From Maniola hyperantus (lineage: Eukaryota > Arthropoda > Insecta > Lepidoptera > Nymphalidae), in the NCBI RefSeq assembly GCF_902806685.2, contig NC_048562.1, positions 4,610,520 through 4,674,519 on the forward strand: a DNA stretch of 64,000 bases, read 5' to 3'. Shown piece by piece: positions 9,250 to 19,536 of the stretch. Position 1 is the stretch's first letter, and each line of letters begins with the position of its first letter. The notes below the pieces were generated by a model. It was not told the origin of the DNA, did no database searches, and worked only from the letters and a program-made list of their open reading frames with translations. The position numbers were made by a program, and so were the translations under genes.

Positions 9250-10030
9250 CTTTCGCGTAATAGTTTCTAGGTGACCCGCTAGATGACAGCAGGATCAAAT
9301 TGTCTCTCACTTATATTATCACTTTTTTAATTAGGCTGTATTTAATTCACGCAATAGTTTCTTGGTGAAATTTTAGATAGTAAAAGAGGTAAAGCTATTG
9401 CTTAATCTTATGAAAAACTTTTTAGGATCGTCTTGTCTAACTTTCTAAGTTTTATTTACGTATTTTATTTTCAGTATAATTAATGTACAGTTATGATTTG
9501 ATGTCACTTTCTCTCTATTAGTCTCCTTCTTGGTCTACGTCCCAGGGTTCGAAGTCAAGTGTGCATAATATTTAACTTGTGCAAAGAGCACAAGTATACT
9601 ATAAAGTCACATTTCTATAAGAGATGTGTAGAATTTTTTTTTCTTCTTCCTGAGTTTGTATTGGGATCTCCTTCACCAGGCGATAAATTTCAAAGTTTTA
9701 TTGATCTTAATGTTTTGGTGTATTACACCAAATCTTGATTTTTTCACTTTTTCTTCACTCAATAGTTCCCTGGTGAATCGTGCTATATTAACAGCAATTC
9801 ATTCAGCATTTAATTTCGTCAAAATCGTTATATTTGTCACTTTTCCTAGACGATTTTTTTCACCCTATAGTTCCTTAGTGAACCAAGGGATGTCAATAGC
9901 GGTTCCTTAACAGTTTTACTTTTTAATATCACTATTTTTGACACTTTTTCTAGGTTATTATATTTTCTTTACCCAATAGTTTCTTGGTGAAGCGTAGGAT
10001 GTCAACAACGGTTCATTCACTGTTTCACTT
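9250..10030. repeat. Degenerate tandem repeats upstream of gem
   Basis: The motif CAATAGTTTCTTGGTGAA with small changes occurs at about 9255, 9350, 9755, 9865 and 9970, often followed by GGATGTCAACAACGGTTC. Spacing is about 95-110 bp in the last three copies. It sits in the 5' UTR/upstream region of gem, so it may be transcribed. Confidence 0.65.
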
Positions 10031-10329
10031 TAAACTTTGATGCTTTTTGTCATTTTTTTCAAGGCTACTTTTATTTTCACGATGGATTTATCAACAACGA
10101 CGTCTTTAATGAAAGTTTTGACAGTGTTTCAATCCGCTAACACGGTCCTTTGTCAGAAAACACTCACACATTTCAATGTCCATATGTATTTCTTCGACAA
10201 CACCCTTTTGCAGGTTAATATTTTCAAGTTGTCGCGCCAAACTGTCATTTTAGTCTGTATTAATTGTATGAAACAAAGACGCAATCCACGTGTGTCTGTG
10301 TATTCTTTAATCACTTCTGTTCTAATGTT

Positions 10330-10745
10330 CTTATTGAATTTTAACGCGGTTTTCACTATGATTTAGGAACTTTCACGAGGAAGGTTTATATTTATAACAC
10401 ATTCACACTTAATCTCAGGTAAGTCCAGAAATGCTAGAACGTTGATAACTTTGAAGGTTCTAAGTAGATTTTTAAGGCAGTATTCACTGTAATTTAGGTC
10501 CTTGCTCCTTTCATGAAAAAGTTTTATTTTTATTTACACATTCACATTTTAGAAAGGTCCACAGATGCAAGGTTAATAACTTTGGATTTTAACGCGGTTT
10601 TCATTATAATTTAGGACCTTATATGAAGAAGGTTTCTATTTATTTTGATGTATAGAGAAGCTAAGTCCAGAACTGGGAAGTCGATAACTTCTTAGGTTCT
10701 AAGTAGATTTTTAAGGCGGTTTCACTATGATTTAGGCAATTTTAT
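10330..10745. repeat. Degenerate tandem repeats, second array
   Basis: Three to four units of about 110-125 bp share GATTTTTAAGGCGGTTTTCA-like text, ATTTAGGACCTT, GAAGGTTTATATTTAT and GTCCAGAA...GTTGATAACTTT. Open frames across this stretch are incidental. Confidence 0.6.
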
Positions 10746-10749
10746 TTAA

Positions 10750-11250
10750 TTTATAGAAAAACCCACACGGGGCACCAGTTATTCTATAATTAAATTATAA
10801 TTATTGTTTATAGATTTTCCTCTGAAAACTAGTTAGATTGCATTATGTAGAGTGTTCAAATTGGTTTTGCGATTTTTAGTTTGTACCCCACAAGAGAATG
10901 AAGTAAGAATGGTTATTATTTCGTAGTTATTTTAGTAAGTGAAGTAAATTACTCAAATTACTACCTACTTTATTTGCCGCTGTAATACCTATTTTCTTTC
11001 AATAGATAAAATATTCTTAGTTACAAGAAAATTGGTGATCTACACTTGATTGGATTGCATTTGATTGGTTAATCAGAACGTGTCTACAAAATTTCATTGC
11101 ATTTGATTAGTTAATATTCAAATGAGAGCCAAAATAACTGACTTTCTCTCTCTATCTTATATTTATAATATGGTCCGGTTTTTTCATGGTATTGACATCA
11201 ACTTTTTCAAAAGTAATATAATAAATATAAATACGTTCACAAATACACAA
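10750..11250. other. AT-rich intergenic DNA, nothing recognised
   Basis: I see no coding sequence, RNA gene or known repeat. TTGATTGGATTGCATTTGAT is followed by a near copy about 50 bp on. Confidence 0.4.
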
Positions 11251-11256
11251 ATACAA

Positions 11257-11376
11257 TATAGTACGCGACAGGTGGAGATAGCAATATCCCGTAAGAGGCG
11301 GGGGGACGAGCGCGGGGGCTGTGCGGGTGTCCGGGGCGTTCTCTCCCCGGTTGATCTCGACCTGTCGCGAACTATA
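11257..11376. mobile_element. TIR element family I
   Basis: The TATAGTACGCGACAGGTGGA left end and TCGACCTGTCGCGAACTATA right end match the family I ends. The core is shorter than in the copy at 7309. Confidence 0.75.
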
Positions 11377-11498
11377 TGTAGATTAACATACTATGATACT
11401 AACGTTTATGCAACGATAACGCAGCATACCACGGCGACATACAAAGGTGATCGAACGGTGACACCCTGTGTACACATAATATTGAAAAATTATAGTAA

Positions 11499-11712
11499 AC
11501 TAGCTTATGCTCGCGACTTCGTCCGCATGGACCACCCCTATTTCCCCCCTTAGGGATTGAATTTTTAATTATCCTTTCTTAGCGGATGCCTACGTCATAA
11601 TAGCTACCTGCATGCCAAATTTCAGCCCGATCCGTCCAGTAGTTTGAGCTGTGCTTTGATAGATCCGTCAGTCAGTCAGTCAGTCACCTTTTCCTTATAT
11701 ACATTTAGATTA
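11499..11712 (+). repeat. Dispersed repeat family A
   Basis: It runs from ACTAGCTTATGCTCGCGACT to a GTCA array and TATATACATTTAGA. It is complete and closely matches the copy at 1994-2226. Confidence 0.8.
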
Positions 11713-11813
11713 TATATGTTAGGGTACCAGAAATGTCCTATTTAACTCAGTGATTATATAAAATAACTACTCATTCCATGAAATACCGGACTTATTTTGG
11801 CAAATTATAAAAT

Positions 11814-12010
11814 ACTAGATGATTTAGGTTATTAAAAATCCCGTGGGAACTCTTTGATTTTCCGGGATAAAATAGGTAGCCTATCTCACTTTCCAAGTCT
11901 TCAACTCTACTCATGCAAAAATCACGTCGAACCGTTGCGACGTGATTGAAGGACAAATCAACAAACCAAAAAAACAAAGACACTTTCACATTTATAATAA
12001 GGGTAGTGAT
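11814..12010 (-). repeat. Dispersed repeat family B (type B2)
   Basis: Reversed copy: AATCCCGTGGGAACTCTTTG, TTTTCCGGGATAAAATAGG, AATCACGTCG...CGACGTGATTGAAGGACAAA and CACTTTCACATTTATAAT. Family B2 in its own orientation starts AAATGCGAAAGTGTGTTTG and ends GACGAAGTCGCGGGCATCAG plus CTAGT. Confidence 0.75.
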
Positions 12011-12287
12011 AGATCTGCATAATATTATGTATGTTTTGCGATAAAGTGAAATAATTAGTAAAAATGATATTGCCTACTTAGATACTCTTATCGAATGCCA
12101 AATAAGATAAGGAATCTTTATGCAACATCTATCACGAGTGGTGATAATGATAATATGATTGTTTGCTTGCCAAAGTTAATCTGTGAAACGGAAGTCGGTA
12201 TCGATTTTGCAGATTTATATCGATTCTTAAAGATAGCTCGCTATAATAATAATATTTGTTATACCTACCTAAGTATATTTATTGCAT

Positions 12288-12550
12288 AACTAGCTCATGC
12301 TCGCGACTTCGTCCGCGTGGACTATACAAATTTCACCCCCTTAGGGATTGAATTTTCAAAAATCCTTTCTTAGCGGATGCTATGACATAATAGCTATCTG
12401 CATGCCCAATTTCAGCCCGATCCGTCCAGTTGTTTGAGCTACGCGTTGATAGATCAGTCAGTCAATCAGTCAGTCAGTCAGTCAGTCAGTCAGTCAGTCA
12501 GTCAGTCAGTCAGTCAATCAGTCAGTCAGTCAGTCGGTCACCTTTTCATA
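12288..12550 (+). repeat. Dispersed repeat family A with expanded (GTCA)n
   Basis: A complete copy whose terminal GTCA array is expanded to about 90 bp (12450-12540), followed by a CATACATA run. This is the longest GTCA array in the window. Confidence 0.8.
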
Positions 12551-12580
12551 CATACATACATACATATCTATATAAATACC

Positions 12581-12668
12581 TATATAAAAGGAAAAGTTGA
12601 CTGATTGATCTATCAACTGACTGATTGACTGACTGATCTATCAACGCACAGCTCAAACTCAAATTTGT
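12581..12668 (-). repeat. Truncated family A copy
   Basis: TATATAAAAGGAAAAG, GACTGA repeats and CAACGCACAGCTCAAACT are present, then the match stops. It faces the family A copy at 12288 tail to tail. Confidence 0.65.
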
Positions 12669-12751
12669 CATGCATGTATTTGTATAGTCCATACAAAATG
12701 ACTTCTTACGCGTCATTTCACCTTTATGGGTCAACTGTCGGAGTCGGAGAT

Positions 12752-12917
12752 TTTAACCATCCCGTGGGAACTCTTGTTTTTCCGGGATAAAAAGGAGCCT
12801 ATGTCACTCTCCATGTCTTTAACTATACCCATACAAAAAATAACGTCAATTCGTTGCTTCGTTACGACGTGATTGAAGGACAAACCAATAAACAAACAAA
12901 CCAACACACTTTCGCAT
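12752..12917 (-). repeat. Family B2 copy, reverse
   Basis: AACCATCCCGTGGGAACTCT through GTGATTGAAGGACAAACCAA to CACACTTTCGCAT. It meets another B2 copy head to head at 12917/12918. Confidence 0.75.
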
Positions 12918-13087
12918 CAGTACCCTTATTATAAATGCGAAAGTGTGTTTGTTTGTTGGTTTGTCCTTCAATCACGTCGACCTGGAGAGTGACATAGGCT
13001 ACTATTTATCCCAGAAAATCAAAGAGTTCCTAAGGTATTTTTAAAAACCCTAATTCCACGCGGACGAAGTTGCGGGCATCAGCTAGT
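12918..13087 (+). repeat. Family B2 copy, forward, internally deleted
   Basis: CAGTACCCTTATTATAAATG leads to a truncated CACGTCG, then jumps to ACCTGGAGAGTGACATAGG and ends GCGGGCATCAGCTAGT. About 45 bp of the usual middle are missing. Confidence 0.75.
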
Positions 13088-13091
13088 CAGT

Positions 13092-13308
13092 AGGTACCCT
13101 AATTATAAATGCGAAAGTGTGTTTGTTTGTCCTTCAATCACGTCGCAACGGTGCAACGCATTGACGTGATTTTTTCATGGGTATAGATAAAGACATTTGG
13201 CTTTGAAGATTGACATTTGGCTACTTTTTATCCCCGAAAATCAAAGAGTTCCCACGGGATTTTTAAAAAACCTGATTCCACATAGACGAAGTCGCGGGCA
13301 TCAGCTAG
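13092..13308 (+). repeat. Family B2 copy, forward
   Basis: A full-length copy immediately after the previous one, from TACCCTAATTATAAATGCGA to CGCGGGCATCAGCTAGT, followed at once by a reversed family A copy. Confidence 0.75.
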
Positions 13309-13502
13309 TCTAAATATATAAAAGGCTATAACTGACTGATCTATCAACGCACGGCTCAAACTACTGGAGAGATCGGGCTGAAATTTGGCATGCAGATAGC
13401 TATTATGACGTAGACATCCACTAAGAAAGGATTTTTGAAAATTCAAATAGGGGTTTGAAATTTGTGTGGTCCACGCGGACCAAGTCGCAAGCATGAGCCA
13501 GT
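13309..13502 (-). repeat. Family A copy, reverse
   Basis: TCTAAATATATAAAAGGC through GGGCTGAAATTTGGCATGC to CACGCGGACCAAGTCGCAAG. The 3' GACT array is short. Confidence 0.75.
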
Positions 13503-13557
13503 TAAAGGTACAGTACAGTAGTACAGGCTTGCATCTTGGACAAAGAAATACTCGTAA

Positions 13558-13641
13558 GTAGGCTTTTTTATCCCAAAAAATCAAACAGTTCCCATGGATT
13601 TCAAAATATCTAAATCCACGCGAACAATCCGCGGGCATCAT
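13558..13641 (+). repeat. Family B, 3' fragment
   Basis: GGCTTTTTTATCCCAAAAAA through TCCACGCGAACAATCCGCGG matches the terminal part of family B only. Confidence 0.6.
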
Positions 13642-13989
13642 CAAATAGGTATTTTCTATGATAGGTAGATATATTTTTATCAGGGCTTACATTTTCCGTA
13701 ATAGTTGTTTAAATTATAAACACTAAAATAATATAAATTCGTGTTTTCCCACTAAAATCCAAGACGTTTCTAACCGTGTCTCGGTTTCAGATTAACTATA
13801 AAGGCTTTTATTTGCTGTATATTATCTTACATGCATGCAATATAAAATTAAGTGTTTATTTAAGTGATTATTTTATTATTTTCCTCGGTTATCTAATTAT
13901 TATTGATGCCTTGTAAGCCTTATAAGCTTTGAAGATATGGGATTTTTTTTGGGTTCCGTATTGCCAGACAAAAAAGAAACCTTAATTCA

Positions 13990-14227
13990 TCAGTACACCC
14001 ATATTATGAATGTGAAAGTGTGTTTGTTTGTTGGTTTGTTGGTTTATTGGTTTGTTGGTTTGCTCTTCAATCACGTCGCAACAGAGCAACGGATTAACGT
14101 GATTTTTTGCATGGGTATAGTTAAAAACCTGGAGAGTGACATAGGATTCTTTTCATCCCGGGAAATTAAAGAGTTCCCATGGGATTTTTAAAAATCTAAA
14201 TCCACGCGTACAAAGTCTCGGGAATCG
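13990..14227 (+). repeat. Family B2 copy
   Basis: It starts TCAGTACACCCATATTATGA and contains expanded TTGGTTTGTTGG units and the CAATCACGTCGCAACAGAGC block. The end is diverged. Confidence 0.7.
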
Positions 14228-14228
14228 A

Positions 14229-14455
14229 ATCGTAACTTAAGATTGAGTTAAAACGAGACAGAGTTATGTGAGAGATATAGCTCTGTCTCGTTTTAACAAA
14301 ACTTAAGTAACGATTAAACCACTCTGAGTACGGCTGTAAGGCTGAGATCTATAGAACGCACTTTGACTTTGCTAAGACCTAGATTGAGTTACGAGATAGA
14401 TTTATGTGAGAGATATAGCTCTGTCTCGTTTTAACTGAACTTAAGTAGGAACTAA
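14229..14455. repeat. Two foldback elements (family L)
   Basis: AACGAGACAGAGTTATGTGA (14253-) pairs with TATAGCTCTGTCTCGTTTTA over a long hairpin at 14229-14320. A second similar hairpin lies at 14372-14455. A related copy is at 19900-20013. No transposase is present. Confidence 0.65.
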
Positions 14456-14466
14456 ACTTAACTTCA

Positions 14467-14512
14467 GGAACCCTCGTTGTGCGAGCCTGACTCACACTTG
14501 GTCGGGTTTTTT
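14467..14512 (+). repeat. Family C 3' tail fragment
   Basis: GGAACCCTCGTTGTGCGAGC to CACACTTGGTCGGGTTTTTT. Confidence 0.65.
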
Positions 14513-14514
14513 TA

Positions 14515-15030
14515 AATAATTTAAACTCCTTTAAAAACTTACATTAATTACGAGCATTTGAGTAAATAGAGTAGAGAAAAACAGAGTAATAAATCATTAT
14601 ATACCAACGTATACACTGCAGTTATCGACCGATTGTTTTATGGAGCATGCCTCTGTACATATATGCCTCTGTCATTGACTTATATATTCCTTCGTATGGA
14701 CAGGGCTATTGAACAAACAAAATGGCACCGACTCAATGGTGCTTTAGCACCAACACCAACAAACCTCAGTGACGTCTGGATTTCAGGGTCGTTCATTAGT
14801 ATCTAAGAGGTGGCGCGGATTTATTTGGTTCCAAAATCGTGAAAAATTTTGTTCGCTTGACCAAAAAAAAAACATAAAAAAAATATATTTAAAGATAATA
14901 ATATGACTTGCACATTTTCATACCTATAGCGAGTTCTACCTAAAGCCACACCCTCTATAGATAAGTTGTCACGAATTTCACTTGACCGCCTAAGTCGAGT
15001 GAACTATAGTGAGGGAACTCTCGATTTGAA
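14515..15030. other. Intergenic DNA, no gene seen
   Basis: Mixed-composition sequence, including TGGTGCTTTAGCACCAACAC (a short hairpin) and AT-rich stretches. No open frame or RNA gene is supported. Confidence 0.4.
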
Positions 15031-15034
15031 CCTG

Positions 15035-15190
15035 TAGGTCAATTTCGTAAAACCTGCATCATTATTACAATCTCAAATTGTTCTGATTGGCTGAATTTGT
15101 GCGATTCTTGTTGCAACAATGAATTATAGCCAATAGTGAGCGAGCGTCTTCGTGCTCGTATGCGCTTGACGGCTTGCCTGAGCACTGCAC
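15035..15190 (+). mobile_element. Repeat family O (MITE-like)
   Basis: AAAACCTGCATCATTATTAC, then CAATCTCAAATTGTTCTGAT, then GTGCGATTCTTGTTGCAACA and CCAATAGTGAGCGAG. Copies lie at 51150-51328 (reverse) and 54163-54322. Confidence 0.65.
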
Positions 15191-15224
15191 ATTCCTCTAT
15201 CATCACCTAGTAAGAATTGTTATA

Positions 15225-15275
15225 TCCATCCATCCGTCCGTCCATCCACACATCTATCCATCCATACATCCATGG
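15225..15275. repeat. (ATCC)n minisatellite
   Basis: An imperfect CCATCCATCCGTCCGTCCAT run of about 50 bp. Confidence 0.75.
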
Positions 15276-15505
15276 CCATGAACTGTGGCCAAAGTGTGAG
15301 AAAAAGATTCCGACGAATTGAGAACCTCCTCCTTTTTTGAAGTCGATTAAAAAGGGACAAATCGTACTTTTGACATAACAATTGACACGTAGAATTACAA
15401 AAACTAGTTTTAATTTCTCTACAATCAGACGTCAAAATAAATCAGTACCCCAGTGGCGTGCACAGGGTTTGAAGCCAGGGTAGGCACCTGTTTACTGTCA
15501 AGTTA

Positions 15506-15671
15506 TAGTCAAAGTCAAAGTCAAAGTCGAATGATTTATTCAAAATAGGTAATAAATTACTCTTATTGATGGTCTGGTATGGTGTTAGATTTGTAAGATA
15601 TAGTGGTGATAATTGTTACGCAAACTTAAAACTAAAGCTACGAGGGTTCCAAACGCGCCCAGGTCTGAGAA
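15506..15671 (-). repeat. Family H LINE tail, reverse
   Basis: GTCAAAGTCAAAGTCAAAGT, then ATTTATTCAAAATAGGTAAT, then GCTACGAGGGTTCCAAACGC. It is the reverse of the 5275-5651 UTR. Confidence 0.7.
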
Positions 15672-15752
15672 GATATATATGAAAAATATCCATTGAGCTA
15701 TAACAACTGGGGTAAGCAATGCTTTCGAGCCTCTAGGACTTGCACGCCACTG

Positions 15753-15961
15753 CAGTACCCATATTATAAATGCGAAAGTGTGTTTGTTTATTGGTTTGTC
15801 CTTCAATCACGTCGCAACGGAGCAACGGATAGACGTGATTTTTTGCATGGGTATAGGTAGTTAAAGACGTGAAGAGTGACATAGGCTACCTTTTATCCCG
15901 GACAATCAAAGAGTTCCCACCGGATGTTTCCACGCATACTAAGTCATGGGCGTCAGCTAGT
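15753..15961 (+). repeat. Family B2 copy
   Basis: CAGTACCCATATTATAAATG through CAATCACGTCGCAACGGAGC to TCATGGGCGTCAGCTAGT, with a small deletion before the end. Confidence 0.75.
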
Positions 15962-16216
15962 TCTAAATATTATACAACAAATAGGTAGCTTAATACGTCA
16001 CAGAGTGTAAATTTCTAAAAGTCACGACTGGTCAAAGCAAATAACAGCCAGATGCGCAATCTAATTAAATTATATCTATTATTGCCTACATCGGTCACAA
16101 AAATTGTTAAAACCACGTATTTTGTCGTATTTGCAAGTGACATAGGTATTTGTTGTTTAGATCTGTTTATAGGTATATTTTTTGTACCGTGGTGCAATTT
16201 TACTGGTTACATTTTT

Positions 16217-16420
16217 AGGGTTCCGTACCTCAAAAGGAAAAATAAACCCTTAAAGGATCACTTTGTTGTCTGTCTGTCTACCCGTCTGTCTGTCGTGTCT
16301 GTGAACAAAACCTATAAGGTACTTTTCGTTGACATAGAGTCATGAAAGGCAGATAGGTAAGTTTCATAGCACAAGTAGAGGAATAAATCTGATTCTGTTG
16401 GTGGTTCAATAAAAAATAAA
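16217..16420 (+). repeat. Family C, 5' part only
   Basis: AGGGTTCCGTACCTCAAAAG, a CTGTCTGTC array, GTTGACATAGAGTCATGAAA, then diverges. The 3' half is absent. Confidence 0.65.
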
Positions 16421-16466
16421 TAAGAACAAACTACGTTTGTAAGGATAACACTGGGGAACACACTAT

Positions 16467-16553
16467 CAGTACCCTTATTATAAATGCGAAAGTGTGTTTG
16501 TTTGTTGGTTTGTCCTTCAATCACGTCGCAACGGTGCAACGGATTGACGTGAT
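16467..16553 (+). repeat. Family B2, 5' part only
   Basis: CAGTACCCTTATTATAAATG to GCAACGGATTGACGTGATAG, then stops. Confidence 0.7.
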
Positions 16554-16612
16554 AGCTATTGGTTAGATATATTTCTCTTAAAATCAGATCATGTGGTGCA
16601 AACCTTTAGATT

Positions 16613-16840
16613 ACAACATGGGGTTATTCAAGGGGCGGACCAACAAATTCCTAAAAGGCCGGCAAACGCATCGGCGGTTCCTCTGGTGCTGCATTCTCAC
16701 ATAAACTTCAACAGTTTTTAGAGGATGGCGAACTGTGTATTTTAAATGTATATTGACATTTACGTGATCAATAAATTAAAAAAAAAAACACTTAACATCA
16801 GGTGACCCGCCTTCTCGTTTGCTCGCTATCTCTATTAAAA
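16613..16840 (+). repeat. Dispersed repeat family R
   Basis: CATGGGGTTATTCAAGGGGC, GGCCGGCAAACGCATCGGCG and TCAGGTGACCCGCC...GTTTGCTCGCTATCTC, interrupted by an A-rich insertion near 16770. The reverse copy is at 49507-49665. Confidence 0.65.
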
Positions 16841-17116
16841 CAAAAAAAACGTAAAAGCTGCTAACATGATTCCAGCATACGCTCGATCAACGTGACACAT
16901 AGTGCAAATAAAGTCAATTATTTTATCATACGCGTGGACCAAATCCCAATCCTTTCCCATAAAGATAACGCTGTCAGTTTCCTTGAATTGTTTTCCACGA
17001 TTAACGAACCCACTGTTTCATGGCTCTAGCACACATTAGCCCATTGCGTTCCGGGAATGTCGGCCAATGTGTGAAGACTATTTGAAAGGTAGAAAGAACG
17101 CAAAACGTTTATTTTC

Positions 17117-17165
17117 AGGGTTCCGTACCTCAAAAGGAAAAATGGAAACCTTATAGGATCACTTT
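17117..17165 (+). repeat. Family C, left piece of a split copy
   Basis: AGGGTTCCGTACCTCAAAAG to TATAGGATCACTTT, broken by the SINE that follows. Confidence 0.7.
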
Positions 17166-17324
17166 AGCCATTTTTTAAATGACTAATATTCCCCTTTCCT
17201 CTCCAATTAAGCGTCAAGCTTGTGCTAGGAGTAGGTAGGACAATAGTGCAACGGGCGGGGTTTGAACCGTCAACCTTTCGGTTTTCAGTCCACTCCTATA
17301 CCGGTTGAGCTATTGAGGCTCGAG
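17166..17324 (-). repeat. SINE family D inserted in family C
   Basis: Reversed copy: AATGACTAATATTCCCCTTT at the tail side, GGGTTTGAACCGTCAACCTT (B-box) and GGTTGAGCTATTGAGGCTC (A-box). Family C text resumes directly after it. Confidence 0.75.
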
Positions 17325-17401
17325 CTTAGCACAAGTAAAGGAATAAATCTGAAAACCATGAATTTGTACTTACATGACAAAAAATATACTCGTGAACACA
17401 T
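17325..17401 (+). repeat. Family C, right piece of the split copy
   Basis: AGCACAAGTAAAGGAATAAA, then TCTGAAAACCATGAATTTGT, then a CGTGAACACATTT end. About 130 bp of the usual family C middle are missing at the junction. Confidence 0.6.
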
Positions 17402-17483
17402 TTTAATTACAGCGCCATCTATATGTGATTTGATAAATTAAAATTAATTTATCAAATCACATATAGATGGCGCTGTAATTAAA
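17402..17483. repeat. Perfect 39-bp inverted repeat, 4-nt loop
   Basis: The left arm 17402-17440 contains CAGCGCCATCTATATGTGAT. The right arm 17445-17483 is its exact complement. The loop is AAAT. It is 82 bp in total and non-coding. Confidence 0.9.
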
Positions 17484-17619
17484 TTGTCATTATCTTGCAG
17501 TGTTGCACATAAAAATGTTAATATATCCTGTACGATATCCAGAACCCCCATTCGGGTGGCAAATTGCACAAAATTAAATCCCTATAGGTACATGTACAAC
17601 GAATGATACAATTGATGAA

Positions 17620-17830
17620 TTCCTTAATGACAAAGCGTATAGTCTATTGCTGGACATCATAGGTCTCTTGTAGGGACTTCCATACGCCGTGGTCTTACGC
17701 CATCATTTACACACCTTGATAGCAGGTTTGTTTGATATCATCTGTCTACCTAGTGGTGGCTCTGTCAACACTGCGCTATCAGGTCCGAGGTCGACCGAGT
17801 GCGATGGGCCAATGGGTACAAGGTACTTTA
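17620..17830 (-). pseudogene. Decayed non-LTR retrotransposon fragment
   Basis: Reversed, the text resembles the commonly seen C-terminal segment of lepidopteran reverse transcriptase ORFs (pattern GKRSVGRPPTRWTDDIKR), but with many substitutions and no open frame. Recognised by similarity of pattern only. Confidence 0.45.
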
Positions 17831-18043
17831 CATATATGTGTTACATAGCCATAAAAAGAACAAATAATACTATCTTTCACAGAATTTCATTAAAGATAAA
17901 CTAGAGACTATACACTATACGTCACGTCTGCGATAAGTAAAAACTTAAAGTTTTTATCGTTTAAGGAAGAAAAAGATTTGCTCATGTTGAATCTCAACAC
18001 CGGAAATCACGATACCGGAGACAGATACGATACTTTTTGATTT

Positions 18044-18245
18044 TAAGCTTATTTCGTGGTTTAACGACATATTTTAAACATCCAAGAAATGAACAAGAAA
18101 GAGGGTAGTTCGCTACTGCCCTTGACAGCTCGAACTTCATCTCTCGTAGCACCGCAGTTCCGTCGTGACCACGACCCGGGCAATTGGGTTGAAATGTCGA
18201 CAAATAAATACATCAAATTAATCGTGGTATGTACCCGTTATGAAG
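18044..18245. repeat. Dispersed repeat family V
   Basis: TTATTTCGTGGTTTAACGAC, CTTGACAGCTCGAACTTCAT, CGACAAATAAATAC and TTAATCGTGGTATGTACCC. A shorter copy is at 52064-52195. Confidence 0.6.
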
Positions 18246-18375
18246 ATACTTTTTGTCTCGGTAAATCACACAGTTCCCACTTTACACGGAAATTTAAGAA
18301 AACTTAAATGCACGTGGATAAAGTCGCGAACATCAGTTAGTTTAATTAAAACATACATAAAAATACCAAATTTAA

Positions 18376-18602
18376 ATCTAAATATATAAAAGGAAAAGGT
18401 GACTGACTGACTGACTGACTAATCTATCAACGCACAGCTCAAACTACTGGACGGATCGGGCTGAAATTTGGCATGCAGATAGCTATTATGACGTAGGCAT
18501 CCGCTAAGAAAGGATTTTTGAAAATTCAACTCCTAAGGGGATGAAATAGGGGTTTGAAATTTGTGTGGTCCACGCGGACGAACTCGCAAGCATAAGCTAG
18601 TC
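18376..18602 (-). repeat. Family A copy, reverse
   Basis: TCTAAATATATAAAAGGAAA, a GACT array, GGGCTGAAATTTGGCATGCA, then CACGCGGACGAACTCGCAAG and CATAAGCTAGT. Complete. Confidence 0.8.
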
Positions 18603-18850
18603 ATTTAAAAATTGAGTAGTTAAATAATTTTAAAAACTCTACTGCATTGCCAAAAACAACGACCGCCATATTGTTTTTTTTTTTCAAAAATTTAAATCCA
18701 GTGTCACTCGGGATGATGTAAGGATTCTAACGCAACCCTATACATTCAAATCAGTTCAGGCATATAGAAGTTATAGTGGAATAAAAAAACTCACATACAT
18801 GAGCACTGAAAACACTACGCTCCTTTTTCGTGTAAAAACGTACCTATAGC

Positions 18851-18993
18851 TATAGTACGCGACAGGTTGACATGGCACTCGGGGTATGAGGCGCGGGACA
18901 CCCCGCACATCTGTACGGCACCTGCGCTCGCCCGCAGCGGGTTAGCGCGGGGGCTGTGCGGGTGTGCGGGCCATCTTGACCTGTCGCGTACTA
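18851..18993. mobile_element. TIR element family I
   Basis: TATAGTACGCGACAGGTTGA at the left and TCTTGACCTGTCGCGTACTA at the right. The interior is GC-rich (CGCCCGCAGCGGGTTAGCGC). Confidence 0.78.
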
Positions 18994-19300
18994 TGATCAT
19001 GATCAACCCATCGCCGGCTCACTACAGAGAACGGGTCTCCTCTCAGAGTGAGATAGGTTTGGCCATAGTCTACCACGCTGGCCATGTGCGGATTGGTAGA
19101 CTTCACACACTTTTGAGAACATTATGGAGAACTCTCAGGCATGCAGGTTTCCTCACGATGTTTTCCTTCACCGTTAAAGCAAGTGATATTTAATTAATTA
19201 AAACGCACATAACTCCGAAAAGTCAGAGGTGCGTGCCCGTGATCGAACCCCCGACCTCCGATTAGAAGGCAGACATCCAAACCACTAGGCTATCACAGCT
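18993..19300 (-). repeat. tRNA-Arg-like SINE family E
   Basis: Reversed, the head is AGCTGTGATAGCCTAGTGG (A-box), a TCT anticodon-like loop, and GTCGGGGGTTCGATCAC (B-box). The body has CATCGTGAGGAAACCTGCAT and ends in ATCATGATCAT. It directly abuts the family I element. Confidence 0.8.
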
Positions 19301-19536
19301 TCGCGTCGCGTATTATAGGTACCTACATTAGAGGAAAACAAAGAACCTCTTTATTTATAAGTCTGTTAAAAATAATCGTGCAGTCAACGTAAGTATGTTC
19401 TGTCACGCCATCATGTCTGCCGTGTTGTTTAATCTATGATAAGGGGGTAATGTGCACCTTATTTGCGTGTATTACGGAATTTATTGACGTCTATAATTGA
19501 ATCTACTTATTTAATTCAATAAATGATATAATTATA

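Noticed and set aside
10037..10366. 109-codon frame in the 10 kb region
   Set aside because: It lies over degenerate tandem repeats, is AT-rich and hydrophobic in a random way, and has a minus-strand frame of similar length opposite it.
11122..11553. 143-codon frame
   Set aside because: It crosses a family I element and the start of a family A repeat, so it cannot be a conserved gene.
13228..13644. 138-codon minus-strand frame
   Set aside because: It is made entirely of family A and B repeat text.
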